Shown here one piece after another: positions 43,423 through 52,094 of a stretch of 64,000 bases of DNA (position 1 is its first letter; each line of letters starts with the position of its first letter). Origin of the DNA: Thioploca ingrica. GTDB lineage: Bacteria; Pseudomonadota; Gammaproteobacteria; Beggiatoales; Beggiatoaceae. Location: the NCBI GenBank assembly GCA_000828835.1, contig AP014633.1, forward strand, positions 3,782,001 through 3,846,000, read 5' to 3'. The translations under genes and the position numbers were made by a program. Under the pieces are notes generated by a model. The model made no database searches and was not told where the DNA came from. It worked only from the letters and a program-made list of their open reading frames with translations.

Positions 43423-45408
43423 TTATCTCGCTATAACAACCGCTCCCAGTAACTTATCTTGCTCCGCTGCTTTTCTAGTGACGACATGTCGATAACGTTT
43501 ATCAGTTGCCGCTAATAATCCGCCAATAACCATGAGTAATCCGCCCAACCAAATCCAACGAATAAACGGTTTGTAATAAATCCGCATACTCCAGGCACTT
43601 TCATCTAAAGGTTCCCCGAGTGCCACATAAATATCGCGAGTTAATCCCCAATCAATAGCTGCTTCTGTCATTGGCATTTCTTGAACCAAATAATTCCGTT
43701 TTTGCGGATATAATACGGTGATTTCTTTACCATTTTTTAACACTTTAACTTGTCCTTGAGCGGCTTTATAGTTAGGACCATTAAGGGGTTTTGTGCCAAC
43801 AAAAATAAACTGATAACCAGCTAAATCTAATGCTTTATTAGGTTCCATTCGCACATCTTTTTCTACGCTAAAGATATTAGAAACAATAACACCGATAACA
43901 AATAGACCTACCCCAAAATGAGCGACAGTCATACCATAAAAACTGCGAGATAAGTTACGCAATCCTTGCCAAATAGAGGGTTTATGCAATAGTTTATCGC
44001 GGATATTTTGGAGATGAGTTAAGATAATCCAAGCCGCCGCTGCAACCCCAGCGAACAAGCTAAAATGAATACTTTTATGAAAAACTATCGTGATAATAAC
44101 ACCCAGTAATAAACTGATAACTAAAAGATAGCGTAGTTTGAACAGTAAAGTAAGCATTTGATCATTTTTCCAACGTGTTAGGGGACCGATGCCCAGTAAC
44201 AACATCAATGGTGCCATAATCCAGAAAAATACCACTGAAAAATAAGGCGGTCCAACCGAAATTTTGCCTAAACCGAGTGCATCTAGAAATAAGGGATACA
44301 AAGTACCTAATAAGACACTACCAGCAGCAACAACTAATAATAAATTATTGCTTAGTAAAAATGTTTCTCTTGATATTAATTCAAAATGTCCGCCTTGACC
44401 TATCGTTGGAGCACGCCAAGCGTAGAGTAACAGAGACAAGCCAATGACAATTCCTAAGAAAGCCAAAATAAAAACGCCTCGTGCCGGATCAGTAGCGAAA
44501 GCATGTACCGAGGTGAGTACGCCAGAACGAACCAAGAAAGTTCCTAATAGACTCAGTGAAAAAGCAATGATAGCCAGTAGTACCGTCCAGTTTTTAAAAG
44601 CACTGCGTTTTTCAGTAACGGCGAGGGAATGAATTAAAGCGGTACCGACCAACCAAGGCATAAATGAAGCGTTTTCGACTGGATCCCAAAACCACCACCC
44701 GCCCCAGCCCAGTTCATAATAAGCCCACCAACTGCCTAAAGTAATGCCCAAGGTTAAAAATACCCAAGCAACTAATGTCCACGGACGTGACCAACGTGCC
44801 CAAGCACTATCTAAATTACCTCCCAGTAACGCAGCAATTGCAAAACTAAAAGCGACTGAAAAGCCAACATAACCCATATACAACATCGGCGGATGAATAA
44901 CTAAACCTGGATCTTGTAACAACGGATTCAGATCTTGTCCATCAATGGGGGTAGGTGAAAGCCGGGCGAAAGGGTTAGAAGTGGTTAGCATAAACAGGAG
45001 AAAACCTACACTGACAAACCCCATCACGGCAATAACACGAGCGACCATACTGTGCGGTAGACTACGGCTAAAAATAACCACGGCGACGGTCCAAAAACTT
45101 AACAGTAAATTCCACAACAACAATGAGCCTTCATGTCCACCCCACACACTGACAGCCCGATAAATCATTGGCAAACTACTGTTGGAATTACTCGCCACAT
45201 AGGCAACCGAAAAGTCATTATTGATAAAAGCATAGGTCAAACAACCATAAGCTAAACTGATAAACACCAATTGTCCCACTGCCACTGGTCGTGCCACTGC
45301 CATCCAATGGGGAATACCCCAAGTTGTACCCATCAGTGGGAATATCGTTTGTACTAAAGCCAAACCAAAAGCCAGAATCAAAGCAAAATGTCCAAGCTCA
45401 GGAATCAT
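43423..45408 (-). CDS. ccmF: Cytochrome c maturation protein CcmF (heme lyase)
   Basis: The 661-residue polytopic membrane protein carries the heme-handling WWD motif, GWGGWWFWDPVENASFMPWL, and the late YYKPFIRWIWLGGLLMVIGG. With CcmH it attaches heme to CxxCH motifs of apocytochromes in the periplasm. It starts one base after ccmE, in the order ccmDEF. The usual ccmG and ccmH do not follow downstream: a small convergent gene does. The multiheme cytochrome at 55784 is a possible client. Confidence 0.96.
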   Translation of the reverse strand: MIPELGHFALILAFGLALVQTIFPLMGTTWGIPHWMAVARPVAVGQLVFISLAYGCLTYAFINNDFSVAYVASNSNSSLPMIYRAVSVWGGHEGSLLLWNLLLSFWTVAVVIFSRSLPHSMVARVIAVMGFVSVGFLLFMLTTSNPFARLSPTPIDGQDLNPLLQDPGLVIHPPMLYMGYVGFSVAFSFAIAALLGGNLDSAWARWSRPWTLVAWVFLTLGITLGSWWAYYELGWGGWWFWDPVENASFMPWLVGTALIHSLAVTEKRSAFKNWTVLLAIIAFSLSLLGTFLVRSGVLTSVHAFATDPARGVFILAFLGIVIGLSLLLYAWRAPTIGQGGHFELISRETFLLSNNLLLVVAAGSVLLGTLYPLFLDALGLGKISVGPPYFSVVFFWIMAPLMLLLGIGPLTRWKNDQMLTLLFKLRYLLVISLLLGVIITIVFHKSIHFSLFAGVAAAAWIILTHLQNIRDKLLHKPSIWQGLRNLSRSFYGMTVAHFGVGLFVIGVIVSNIFSVEKDVRMEPNKALDLAGYQFIFVGTKPLNGPNYKAAQGQVKVLKNGKEITVLYPQKRNYLVQEMPMTEAAIDWGLTRDIYVALGEPLDESAWSMRIYYKPFIRWIWLGGLLMVIGGLLAATDKRYRHVVTRKAAEQDKLLGAVVIAR

Positions 45409-45409
45409 C

Positions 45410-45892
45410 TTAATTGATACCTTTGTTAGTGAGTGATGAATTGTCCTGAACCGGTTTTGCCTCGGCTGCTTTTAAAGCATCTGCTACTTCTGGTGGCATG
45501 TATTTCTCGTCATGTTTGGCTAACACCTCATCCGCTAAAAAAGTTCCATCACGTTGCATTCGTCCTATCGCCACAATCCCTTGCCCTTCTCGGAATAAGT
45601 CCGGTAAAATTCCCGTATATTGCACCGGAATAGTGTACTTGAAATCAGTGACGTTGAAATTCACTTGCAGGCTATCACGAGCGCGTTGCACACTGCCTTT
45701 GTTTACCATCCCACCGACTCGAATCACGCGATCATGAGGTGCTTCACCCGCTATGATTTGTGAGGGACTAAAAAAATACAACATATTTTGCCGAAAGGCA
45801 GTGATTGCTAGCGCCACGGTGCTACCAATCCCTATCACTATCAGCAAAACAATACCTAGACGTTTCTTATGCTTTGGATTCAAAGTTATCAC
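45410..45892 (-). CDS. ccmE: Cytochrome c maturation heme chaperone CcmE
   Basis: The 160-residue protein has an N-terminal membrane anchor (about 11-31), an OB-fold core with [19 protein letters not shown], and the heme-linking histidine in [12 protein letters not shown]. It carries heme covalently from CcmC to CcmF. The start is GTG at 45892, inside the 3' end of ccmD, which implies translational coupling. Confidence 0.96.
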   Translation of the reverse strand: MITLNPKHKKRLGIVLLIVIGIGSTVALAITAFRQNMLYFFSPSQIIAGEAPHDRVIRVGGMVNKGSVQRARDSLQVNFNVTDFKYTIPVQYTGILPDLFREGQGIVAIGRMQRDGTFLADEVLAKHDEKYMPPEVADALKAAEAKPVQDNSSLTNKGIN

Positions 45893-46046
45893 GTTGTTTT
45901 CTCCGTAATTTACGTGCTAATGTTCGCAATAAAGTGCGTTCATAGTTAAGGGGAATCAGGAAGTTAGCCAACAGAACTAGCAAAGCCAAGCCGTAACTAG
46001 TCCAAACATAAAAGGCATAACCACCCATATGGAAAAATTCGCTCAT
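45867..46046 (-). CDS. ccmD: Cytochrome c maturation protein CcmD
   Basis: This 59-residue gene reads [20 protein letters not shown], one membrane helix ([13 protein letters not shown]) and a basic tail. [11 protein letters not shown] is the CcmD signature. CcmD helps release heme-loaded CcmE from the CcmABC complex. Its last 26 nt overlap the start of ccmE. ccmABC would be expected upstream but are not there. Confidence 0.9.
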   Translation of the reverse strand: MSEFFHMGGYAFYVWTSYGLALLVLLANFLIPLNYERTLLRTLARKLRRKQRDNFESKA

Positions 46047-46345
46047 GGTTATTTTAGAGGTTCCAATTGATTTTCAAAGGTAAGAGGTCAAAAAGTTTAT
46101 CATATCTTCAGGATCGATATGATTCTTAATTATTACGGTTAGTTGAACCAACAATGATAGTGCTGAAGAGGTAATAATTGGTGAGTTGAACGGACGATCA
46201 GAAGCTTAACCTACGCGGACTTCGTGTTCAAGTAAAAAGTGACCCGCTTACTCAAGCTGAAGTAAAATTACTTTTGATATTAACCGCTTAAAATCCCCCC
46301 TTATCTCCATCTTGTCAAAGGGGGAACTTCTTAACAGGTGAATTA
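46047..46345. other. Intergenic region between ccmD and modA with a repeat trace
   Basis: Near 46292-46331 there is a worn copy of the C/G-run dispersed repeat (AATCCCCCCTTAT through GTCAAAGGGGGAAC). A 33-codon open stretch at about 46190-46290 reads like protein (LNLRGLRVQVKSDPLTQAE) but has no start and may be a gene remnant. No ccmC seen. Confidence 0.4.
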
Positions 46346-47113
46346 TTACGGTAATCCATAACCATACGACTCAATCGTATTACGTGCTCGCGGTGTTTTG
46401 AGAAAATCTAAAAAGGCTAAGGCGGCTTTATTATCTTTACCCCGTTGCAGCAAGATCACTTGTTGTTCTATTGGCGTATATAAATTAGTCGGTACCACCC
46501 AAAATGAACCGGCTATTTTCTGATTAGGATTGAGCATAGACAAAGCCACAAATCCTAACTGAGCCTTACCAGTTTTTATCGTTTGGTAGGTTTCGGTCAT
46601 GTTTTCATGTAACAACAATTTGGGCTGAAGTTTTTCCCAAACATTTAAATTTTTCATCGTTTCTTGGGCAATAACGCCATAAGGTCCAACTTGAGGATCC
46701 GGAATAGAAAGATGTTGAAAGTCACCCTTTTGTAATATCTCACCTTTAGCATCCACCAATCCCTCTTGTGGACTCCATAACACTAATTTGCCAATGGCGT
46801 AGCTAAAACGCGTATTAGTTATACCAAGTCCTTCTTTTTCAATCAGTTGTGGTGTTTCTACATCGGCTGATAAAAAAACATCAAAGGCAGCACTTTTTTC
46901 TTTCAATTGGTTATGGAGTTTACCGGTAGAATCGGCGGTAATAGTGGCTTTATACCCAGTCCGTTGTTCAAATAAATTAACCAGTTTCTTAGTAGTATCG
47001 TAAAAGTTAGTCGCAACCGCTAGATTGAATTCAGTCGCAGATACCCATGAGGTACTGCTGATAATAAGAAAGATTGTACTGGCTTGCCAAAATTGAGTAA
47101 AAAATCTCGACAT
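46346..47113 (-). CDS. modA: Molybdate ABC transporter substrate-binding protein
   Basis: The 255-residue protein has a signal peptide (cut after SWVSA) and the ModA pattern: NLAVATNFYDTTKKLV, the DSTGKLHNQL ligand loop, FDVFLSADVETPQLIEKEGL, and the late GYGLP end. It binds molybdate or tungstate in the periplasm. AAGGAG precedes the start. No modB or modC is adjacent, so it either serves a transporter encoded elsewhere or has another use. Molybdenum would be needed for nitrate reductase, in line with the nitrate-type receptor next door. Confidence 0.9.
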   Translation of the reverse strand: MSRFFTQFWQASTIFLIISSTSWVSATEFNLAVATNFYDTTKKLVNLFEQRTGYKATITADSTGKLHNQLKEKSAAFDVFLSADVETPQLIEKEGLGITNTRFSYAIGKLVLWSPQEGLVDAKGEILQKGDFQHLSIPDPQVGPYGVIAQETMKNLNVWEKLQPKLLLHENMTETYQTIKTGKAQLGFVALSMLNPNQKIAGSFWVVPTNLYTPIEQQVILLQRGKDNKAALAFLDFLKTPRARNTIESYGYGLP

Positions 47114-47322
47114 AAAATATCTCCTTCATTGATATAACGTTGACAGTTATCTTAGTTCGTATTTCAGAACTATTCTGATACATTTTATATGACCTTTTTA
47201 ACTTTTTATATTATAATAAATTATGTATAGGTTTTTAACGAATGGCCCCAATAAATTTTGACAGTCTGGGCTATTTTTATAATAGGGTCAATGATTTTTA
47301 ATGATAAAGCAAAGATATTTCA

Positions 47323-49980
47323 ATGTATTTATTCGCCAATTTGAAAATCAAATATAAACTGCTATTGATGTTATCTTTACCTCTCTTGGGATTACTTTAT
47401 TTCTCCGGTGTGTTAGTCACGGACAAATTACGAATTGCTAAAAAAATGTATGAGTTACAAGAATTAACTGAGTTGACCATTAAAGCCAGTTATTTGATAC
47501 ACCAACTCCAAAGAGAACGCGCCATCAATGGGATGTTTCTACGCAGTGATGGCGAACGGTTTACCAAAGAATTACAACAGCAACTCACGATAACCAACGC
47601 CGCTGTGCAAGAATATCGTGACATTAGCCAACACATCAAACAACACGATTTTTATACGCTGTTGCAAGTATCGTTAGCGGCAGTGGACCAACAACTGGCA
47701 CAATTAACTGCTATTCGCACAGAAGTCAAGGAGTTAAATATTATACAAGACGATATGATTACACCTTATATTGAAATTAACGACAAACTTCTTGCCCTGA
47801 TCAGCAAAATGATTATCTTAGGCAATCATAAAGATTTACTGAGCAGGGGATTAGCTTATTTCAATTTACTCCAAATTAAAGAATATGCTGGTCTAGAAGG
47901 ATTTAAACTAGGCAAAGTTTTTGTGCGTCATACTTTTCAGGGTAATGAGTTTAAAGAATTTATTGAATTAGTTACTCGACAACAAACTAATTTAGAAAGA
48001 AATTTGGTGATATATTTTACACCGGAACAGCAAAATTTTTTGAAAAACAAATTTAATGGGAATAAAGCTATTGAAGAAACCGATAAAATGCGGAAGATTG
48101 CCTACGAAAATATTTATGGCATCCAGGTGAACATTGACCCAGAGTATTGGTTTGAAATGCAAAATAGTAAGATAGAGCTGTTAAAAACGATTGAAGATAA
48201 ATTAGCCCATGATTTTATTTCTAAATCCCAAGAAATCCAACAACAAGCTCATACTGATTTTTATACGATTCTGGTGCTCACCAGTTTGCTTATTTTAGCC
48301 GCATTGGGATTAGTCTACCTGGTTTTAATTGGGATTACTCGACCGTTATGTAAAGTGGTTAATCTTTCTAAAGCCATTGCCGCTGGTCAGTTGAATAATC
48401 ACATTGATGGTTTTAGTCAAGATGAAATGGGAGAACTGTTAATCGCGTTCGATAGTATGCAAACCCAGTTGAGTCAACGTATCCAGGCATTTAATGAAGT
48501 TCAACAACAATTACGCGACAGTATTGCGGAAGAAAAACGGATTGCGGCAGAAGCACTGCGGATTCAGTTTGCGTTGAATAACACTTCAGCCAATTTATTA
48601 ATTGTCGATAATTTTTATAAAATAATTTACCTCAATGAAGCCGTTCAAACCTTATTTAGTAAAATAGAAGCGCAAATTCGCCGCTATCTACCCCAATTTT
48701 CTGCCCAAACGCTGTTGGGTTCTTCTCTGGATATCTTTCATCAAAATCCGGAGCAACAACAATTACTAATCAATAAGTTAAGTGATACTTACCGAAGTGC
48801 GATTAAATTAACGGGGCTGCATTTAGATTTAACCATGAATCCGGTTATCAATGCTCAAGGGGAGCGATTAGGTACCGTTATAGAATTAACCGATCGGACG
48901 GCTGAAGTGGACACCGAACAAAAAATTGACCTCGTGGTGCAAGCGGCTACTCAAGGTGATTTTAGCCAACGAATTAATATAGAAAATAAAACCGGCTTTT
49001 TCAAAGCGTTTAGTGAACGACTTAATCAAATCTTGAATTGCAACCAAAAGATAATCACTGAACTGATGCAGGTTTCGTCGGCACTATCACACGGTGATTT
49101 GACCCAAACTATCACTCATTCTTATCAAGGTGCCTTGGCACAACTCAAAGAAGATCTCAATACCACGATTGCCAAATTGACGACGGTGATGAGTGCGATT
49201 AAAACCTCAGCCGCAGCGGTTAATAACGCCGCCGAACAGATTTCCCAAGGTAATTTAAATTTAAGTCACCGTACTGAAGAACAAGCCGCTTCGCTACAAC
49301 AAGCGGCTGCTACCATGGAACAAATGACCAGCGCCGTCCAGCAAAATGCCGATAACACTAAACAAGTCACTCAACTCGCTATTAATGCCAAAACCCATGC
49401 CCAAACCGGGGGAGAAATCGTGAATCAAGCGATTATCGCGATGCGAGCCATTAATCAAAGTAGTCGCAAAGTAGCTGATATTATTGGTGTCATTGATGAA
49501 ATTGCTTTTCAAACCAATTTATTAGCCTTAAATGCAGCGGTGGAAGCAGCACGGGCGGGTGAACAAGGCCGAGGCTTTGCGGTGGTAGCGGCTGAAGTCC
49601 GCAATTTGGCACAACGGAGTGCCGCCGCCGCTAAAGAAATTAAGTTATTAATAAAAGATAGTGTGATTACAGTGGAAGAAGGCAGTCGGTTAGTCAATGG
49701 CTCCGGTCAGGCTCTTCAAGAAATTGTCATGGCTTCAAAAGAAGTCAGTGATACCATTACCCAAATTGCTTTGGCTAATCAAGAACAATCAGCCAGTATC
49801 TATCAAGTGAATAAAACAATTGCGCAAATGGAACAAGTCACGCAACAAAATGCCGCTTTGGTAGAAGAGGCTGCGGTTGCCAGCCAATTTTTAAAAGAAC
49901 AAGCTAACCTAATGAACGAACAGGTAGAATTTTTCAGTTTGACTGATAGGTTAATCACCTCGTCAATTCAATACGCTTAA
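47323..49980 (+). CDS. Methyl-accepting chemotaxis protein with nitrate/nitrite-sensing (NIT) domain
   Basis: The 885-residue receptor has membrane segments near 12-30 and 305-325 around a periplasmic helical NIT domain, recognised by [21 protein letters not shown] (about 327-380), a PAS-like region (405-525), a second HAMP-like region and the signalling domain (640-870) follow. The latter has the conserved hairpin tip [20 protein letters not shown]. It should relay nitrate or nitrite to CheA, giving taxis. Weak promoter boxes (TTGACA at 47258, TAATAG 16 bp on) precede it. It is divergent from modA. Confidence 0.9.
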   Translation: MYLFANLKIKYKLLLMLSLPLLGLLYFSGVLVTDKLRIAKKMYELQELTELTIKASYLIHQLQRERAINGMFLRSDGERFTKELQQQLTITNAAVQEYRDISQHIKQHDFYTLLQVSLAAVDQQLAQLTAIRTEVKELNIIQDDMITPYIEINDKLLALISKMIILGNHKDLLSRGLAYFNLLQIKEYAGLEGFKLGKVFVRHTFQGNEFKEFIELVTRQQTNLERNLVIYFTPEQQNFLKNKFNGNKAIEETDKMRKIAYENIYGIQVNIDPEYWFEMQNSKIELLKTIEDKLAHDFISKSQEIQQQAHTDFYTILVLTSLLILAALGLVYLVLIGITRPLCKVVNLSKAIAAGQLNNHIDGFSQDEMGELLIAFDSMQTQLSQRIQAFNEVQQQLRDSIAEEKRIAAEALRIQFALNNTSANLLIVDNFYKIIYLNEAVQTLFSKIEAQIRRYLPQFSAQTLLGSSLDIFHQNPEQQQLLINKLSDTYRSAIKLTGLHLDLTMNPVINAQGERLGTVIELTDRTAEVDTEQKIDLVVQAATQGDFSQRINIENKTGFFKAFSERLNQILNCNQKIITELMQVSSALSHGDLTQTITHSYQGALAQLKEDLNTTIAKLTTVMSAIKTSAAAVNNAAEQISQGNLNLSHRTEEQAASLQQAAATMEQMTSAVQQNADNTKQVTQLAINAKTHAQTGGEIVNQAIIAMRAINQSSRKVADIIGVIDEIAFQTNLLALNAAVEAARAGEQGRGFAVVAAEVRNLAQRSAAAAKEIKLLIKDSVITVEEGSRLVNGSGQALQEIVMASKEVSDTITQIALANQEQSASIYQVNKTIAQMEQVTQQNAALVEEAAVASQFLKEQANLMNEQVEFFSLTDRLITSSIQYA

Positions 49981-50121
49981 GTAACGCGATCACTTTCTCA
50001 CCCCCCCTTTTTGCCCCAATTTTAATAACTAAAACCCATTCTGACGCTATTGCCATCGAGAAATTTTCGGTAGAATGACTTAAGATGTATTAAGACATTC
50101 AAATTTAATCGGAGGCTTATT

Positions 50122-51312
50122 ATGTGGAACTTAAACGATAGCAACAGTTGGTTGCTCATTTTCATTTCGTGGGGATTATTATTTTTAGTAGCACCCGTTA
50201 ATGCGGCTATCACGGTAACGGCCGGCAGTGGACAGCAAGTTCCCGCCGGTTCACCCTCAGCTGATATTTTTTTTAAAGTGACTGATGCCACTGGCAATCC
50301 CAATACCAGTACCACGGTTAATTTTAGTTTAATTGATCCAGCGGGAAATCCGGTTAGCAATGGTCTTTCAACCTCGAGTGCTTCAACGAGTAATAATGGC
50401 TTAGTCTCTACTCGTCTTAATCCCACCAGTAAGTTAGGTAATTACACTATTACCGCTACTTTGGTATCCGATACCACTCAGTTTACCGGTATTAATGTGG
50501 TGGTGGTTGCCGGTCTACCCGCTAAATTAACGGTTACCGAAGGAGGTGAGCAAACGCTACCAGCGGGTCAAAGCTCAGCTAACATCCGCTTTAAATTAAC
50601 CGATGCTTTTAATAATGCGGTTGCTGGGCAAGTTATTCATTTTACCTTGCGTAATCCTAGCGGCGAAATGGGTAATGATAAACTGTTTCTCACCGAAGCC
50701 ACGACTGATATCAATGGACAAGTCACCACGCGGGTGGAAGCACTGAAAACGGAAGGAAGTTACCTCGTTATGGCTACCTTGGCAACCGATGAAACCATTA
50801 GCATTCAGGTACCTGTGCAAATCGTTGAACCGATTCCACAATTACCGAATTTAGGATTTGGTATGGCATTTGACGCCAATGGTGCGGTAGCTGAAACCAC
50901 GGCGAGCTTTAATGGCGGCACCAAAGTCAATGACGGCGAATTTAATCAAGAAGTGGTGTTTAATCTGAATGATTCCATTTCCGTTCAAGGTGTTATCAAT
51001 GTAGACAGCCGTCATATTGGGCAAGCGGCTGATATTATTATTGTCGCTAGTCATAACCCGATTGTGCCTTTCAATACTCAACAAATATTTTATATGTTCA
51101 GTAGTAGCAACCTTCCAGAAGTATGGGATGGGAACTTAGCTCATTTAGTGGCATTTAGCCGGGTTAATAATTTACCGAAAAAACTACCGCTCAACCTCTA
51201 TGGTGGCAAAGTCGGGTCACCAGGATTATATCAAGGCTATTTCGGCTATCGATTAGACAATGGCTTAATCGTGTTTAACGGTAACCAGACGATAAATCTT
51301 CGAGTTAAATAG
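50122..51312 (+). CDS. Secreted protein with two Big-1-like Ig domains and an unnamed C-terminal domain
   Basis: The 396-residue protein has a signal peptide ending in APVNA. Two Big-1/invasin-like Ig domains follow (about 33-130 and 131-235; GSGQQVPAGSPSADIFFKVTD and GGEQTLPAGQSSANIRFKLTD). The C-terminal part (240-396) matches the two C-terminal regions of the giant protein at 32568, with HIGQAADI, VWDGNLAHL and FGYRLDNGLI as landmarks. GGAGG precedes the start. Surface or periplasmic location is likely. Binding partner unknown. Confidence 0.8.
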   Translation: MWNLNDSNSWLLIFISWGLLFLVAPVNAAITVTAGSGQQVPAGSPSADIFFKVTDATGNPNTSTTVNFSLIDPAGNPVSNGLSTSSASTSNNGLVSTRLNPTSKLGNYTITATLVSDTTQFTGINVVVVAGLPAKLTVTEGGEQTLPAGQSSANIRFKLTDAFNNAVAGQVIHFTLRNPSGEMGNDKLFLTEATTDINGQVTTRVEALKTEGSYLVMATLATDETISIQVPVQIVEPIPQLPNLGFGMAFDANGAVAETTASFNGGTKVNDGEFNQEVVFNLNDSISVQGVINVDSRHIGQAADIIIVASHNPIVPFNTQQIFYMFSSSNLPEVWDGNLAHLVAFSRVNNLPKKLPLNLYGGKVGSPGLYQGYFGYRLDNGLIVFNGNQTINLRVK

Positions 51313-51653
51313 CCAGTTTCGCTCGTTCCAACGGGACATTGGGAATGCCTGCCAGTGGAGCGAGCTACTACTTCATAATTTTGACTTAACGCAGAGCGTC
51401 AAAGCACGCATTCTCAAACTCAGTTTGGAGACAATTTAGACCAGGCTTGGTTTTTTCTCGTTAAAGTTGAACCCTGTTTTAACACGACACTGGCGCGTCG
51501 AGACGGAGATCCCACTTTGGTAAGTGGGAACAAGAAAAATGTTTTCGGTGCGTTATTAACGCACCCTATGCCTCACTGCCATAAGGTTTAATTCATCATT
51601 AATTGCATTATTGGATATCAAGTAATTTCAAATGGTTATAAATTTTTATAAAA
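51313..51653. other. Intergenic region with several hairpins
   Basis: Visible structures are TCCCACTT/AAGTGGGA with a 4-nt loop at 51513-51532 and GGTGCGTTA/TAACGCACC at about 51548-51566. An interrupted TTGAC/GTCAA pair lies around ACGCAGAGC near 51390-51411. A worn MITE-like end (ACTGCCATAAGG) is at about 51584. Probably a graveyard of small dispersed repeats; no gene seen. Confidence 0.5.
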
Positions 51654-52085
51654 ATGTTACCTTTTACCTATCGTGAAATAGAAAGAGCGTGGCGGCAAAA
51701 TCTGAAAGTTTCCATTGTCAAAACACGCGAAAACCCTCATCGGTTGTTACTATTTTATGCAGTGGAGTGTGGTTTGAAAGCGGTTATCATGAAAAGAGAA
51801 GGATTAAGCAGGACGGATAGAAACTCTAATATTTCTCAACTTGGGCACGATATTAATGGACTGTTAGAGTATTTGAAGGTGAGAAGATTACGCCTTACCG
51901 GTGGTGTAAAGATGAAAACCATTCTAACTGGTAAAAAGCATAATGAAAACCGGCCAGTAGAACCCAAAGAACTTAACCAAATGTGGCGTTATGGTGGCGA
52001 AGCAGAGGGGATACCATCCAATGCCAACATTGAGAACCAATTGTTAAACCTTGTCAAATGGATCGAAAAAGAACTCCAACGTTAG
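51654..52085 (+). CDS. HEPN-like small protein, first gene of a putative conflict cassette
   Basis: The 143-residue protein resembles HEPN-fold proteins: LLLFYAVECGLKAVIMKREG gives the first long helix pair with the typical LKA, and QLGHDINGLLEYLKV the HD(L/I)xxLL helix. ELNQMWRYGGEAEG near 115 is where many HEPN domains have an RY pair. The RNase motif Rx4-6H is not clear, so activity is uncertain. The gene lies 9 nt before a 917-residue double NTPase and is surely co-transcribed with it. The fold call is from pattern only. Confidence 0.55.
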   Translation: MLPFTYREIERAWRQNLKVSIVKTRENPHRLLLFYAVECGLKAVIMKREGLSRTDRNSNISQLGHDINGLLEYLKVRRLRLTGGVKMKTILTGKKHNENRPVEPKELNQMWRYGGEAEGIPSNANIENQLLNLVKWIEKELQR

Positions 52086-52094
52086 GAACGTAAC

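Noticed and set aside
46190-46290. Protein-like stretch upstream of modA
   Set aside because: About 33 codons look coding, but there is no start and no family match; noted only as a possible remnant.
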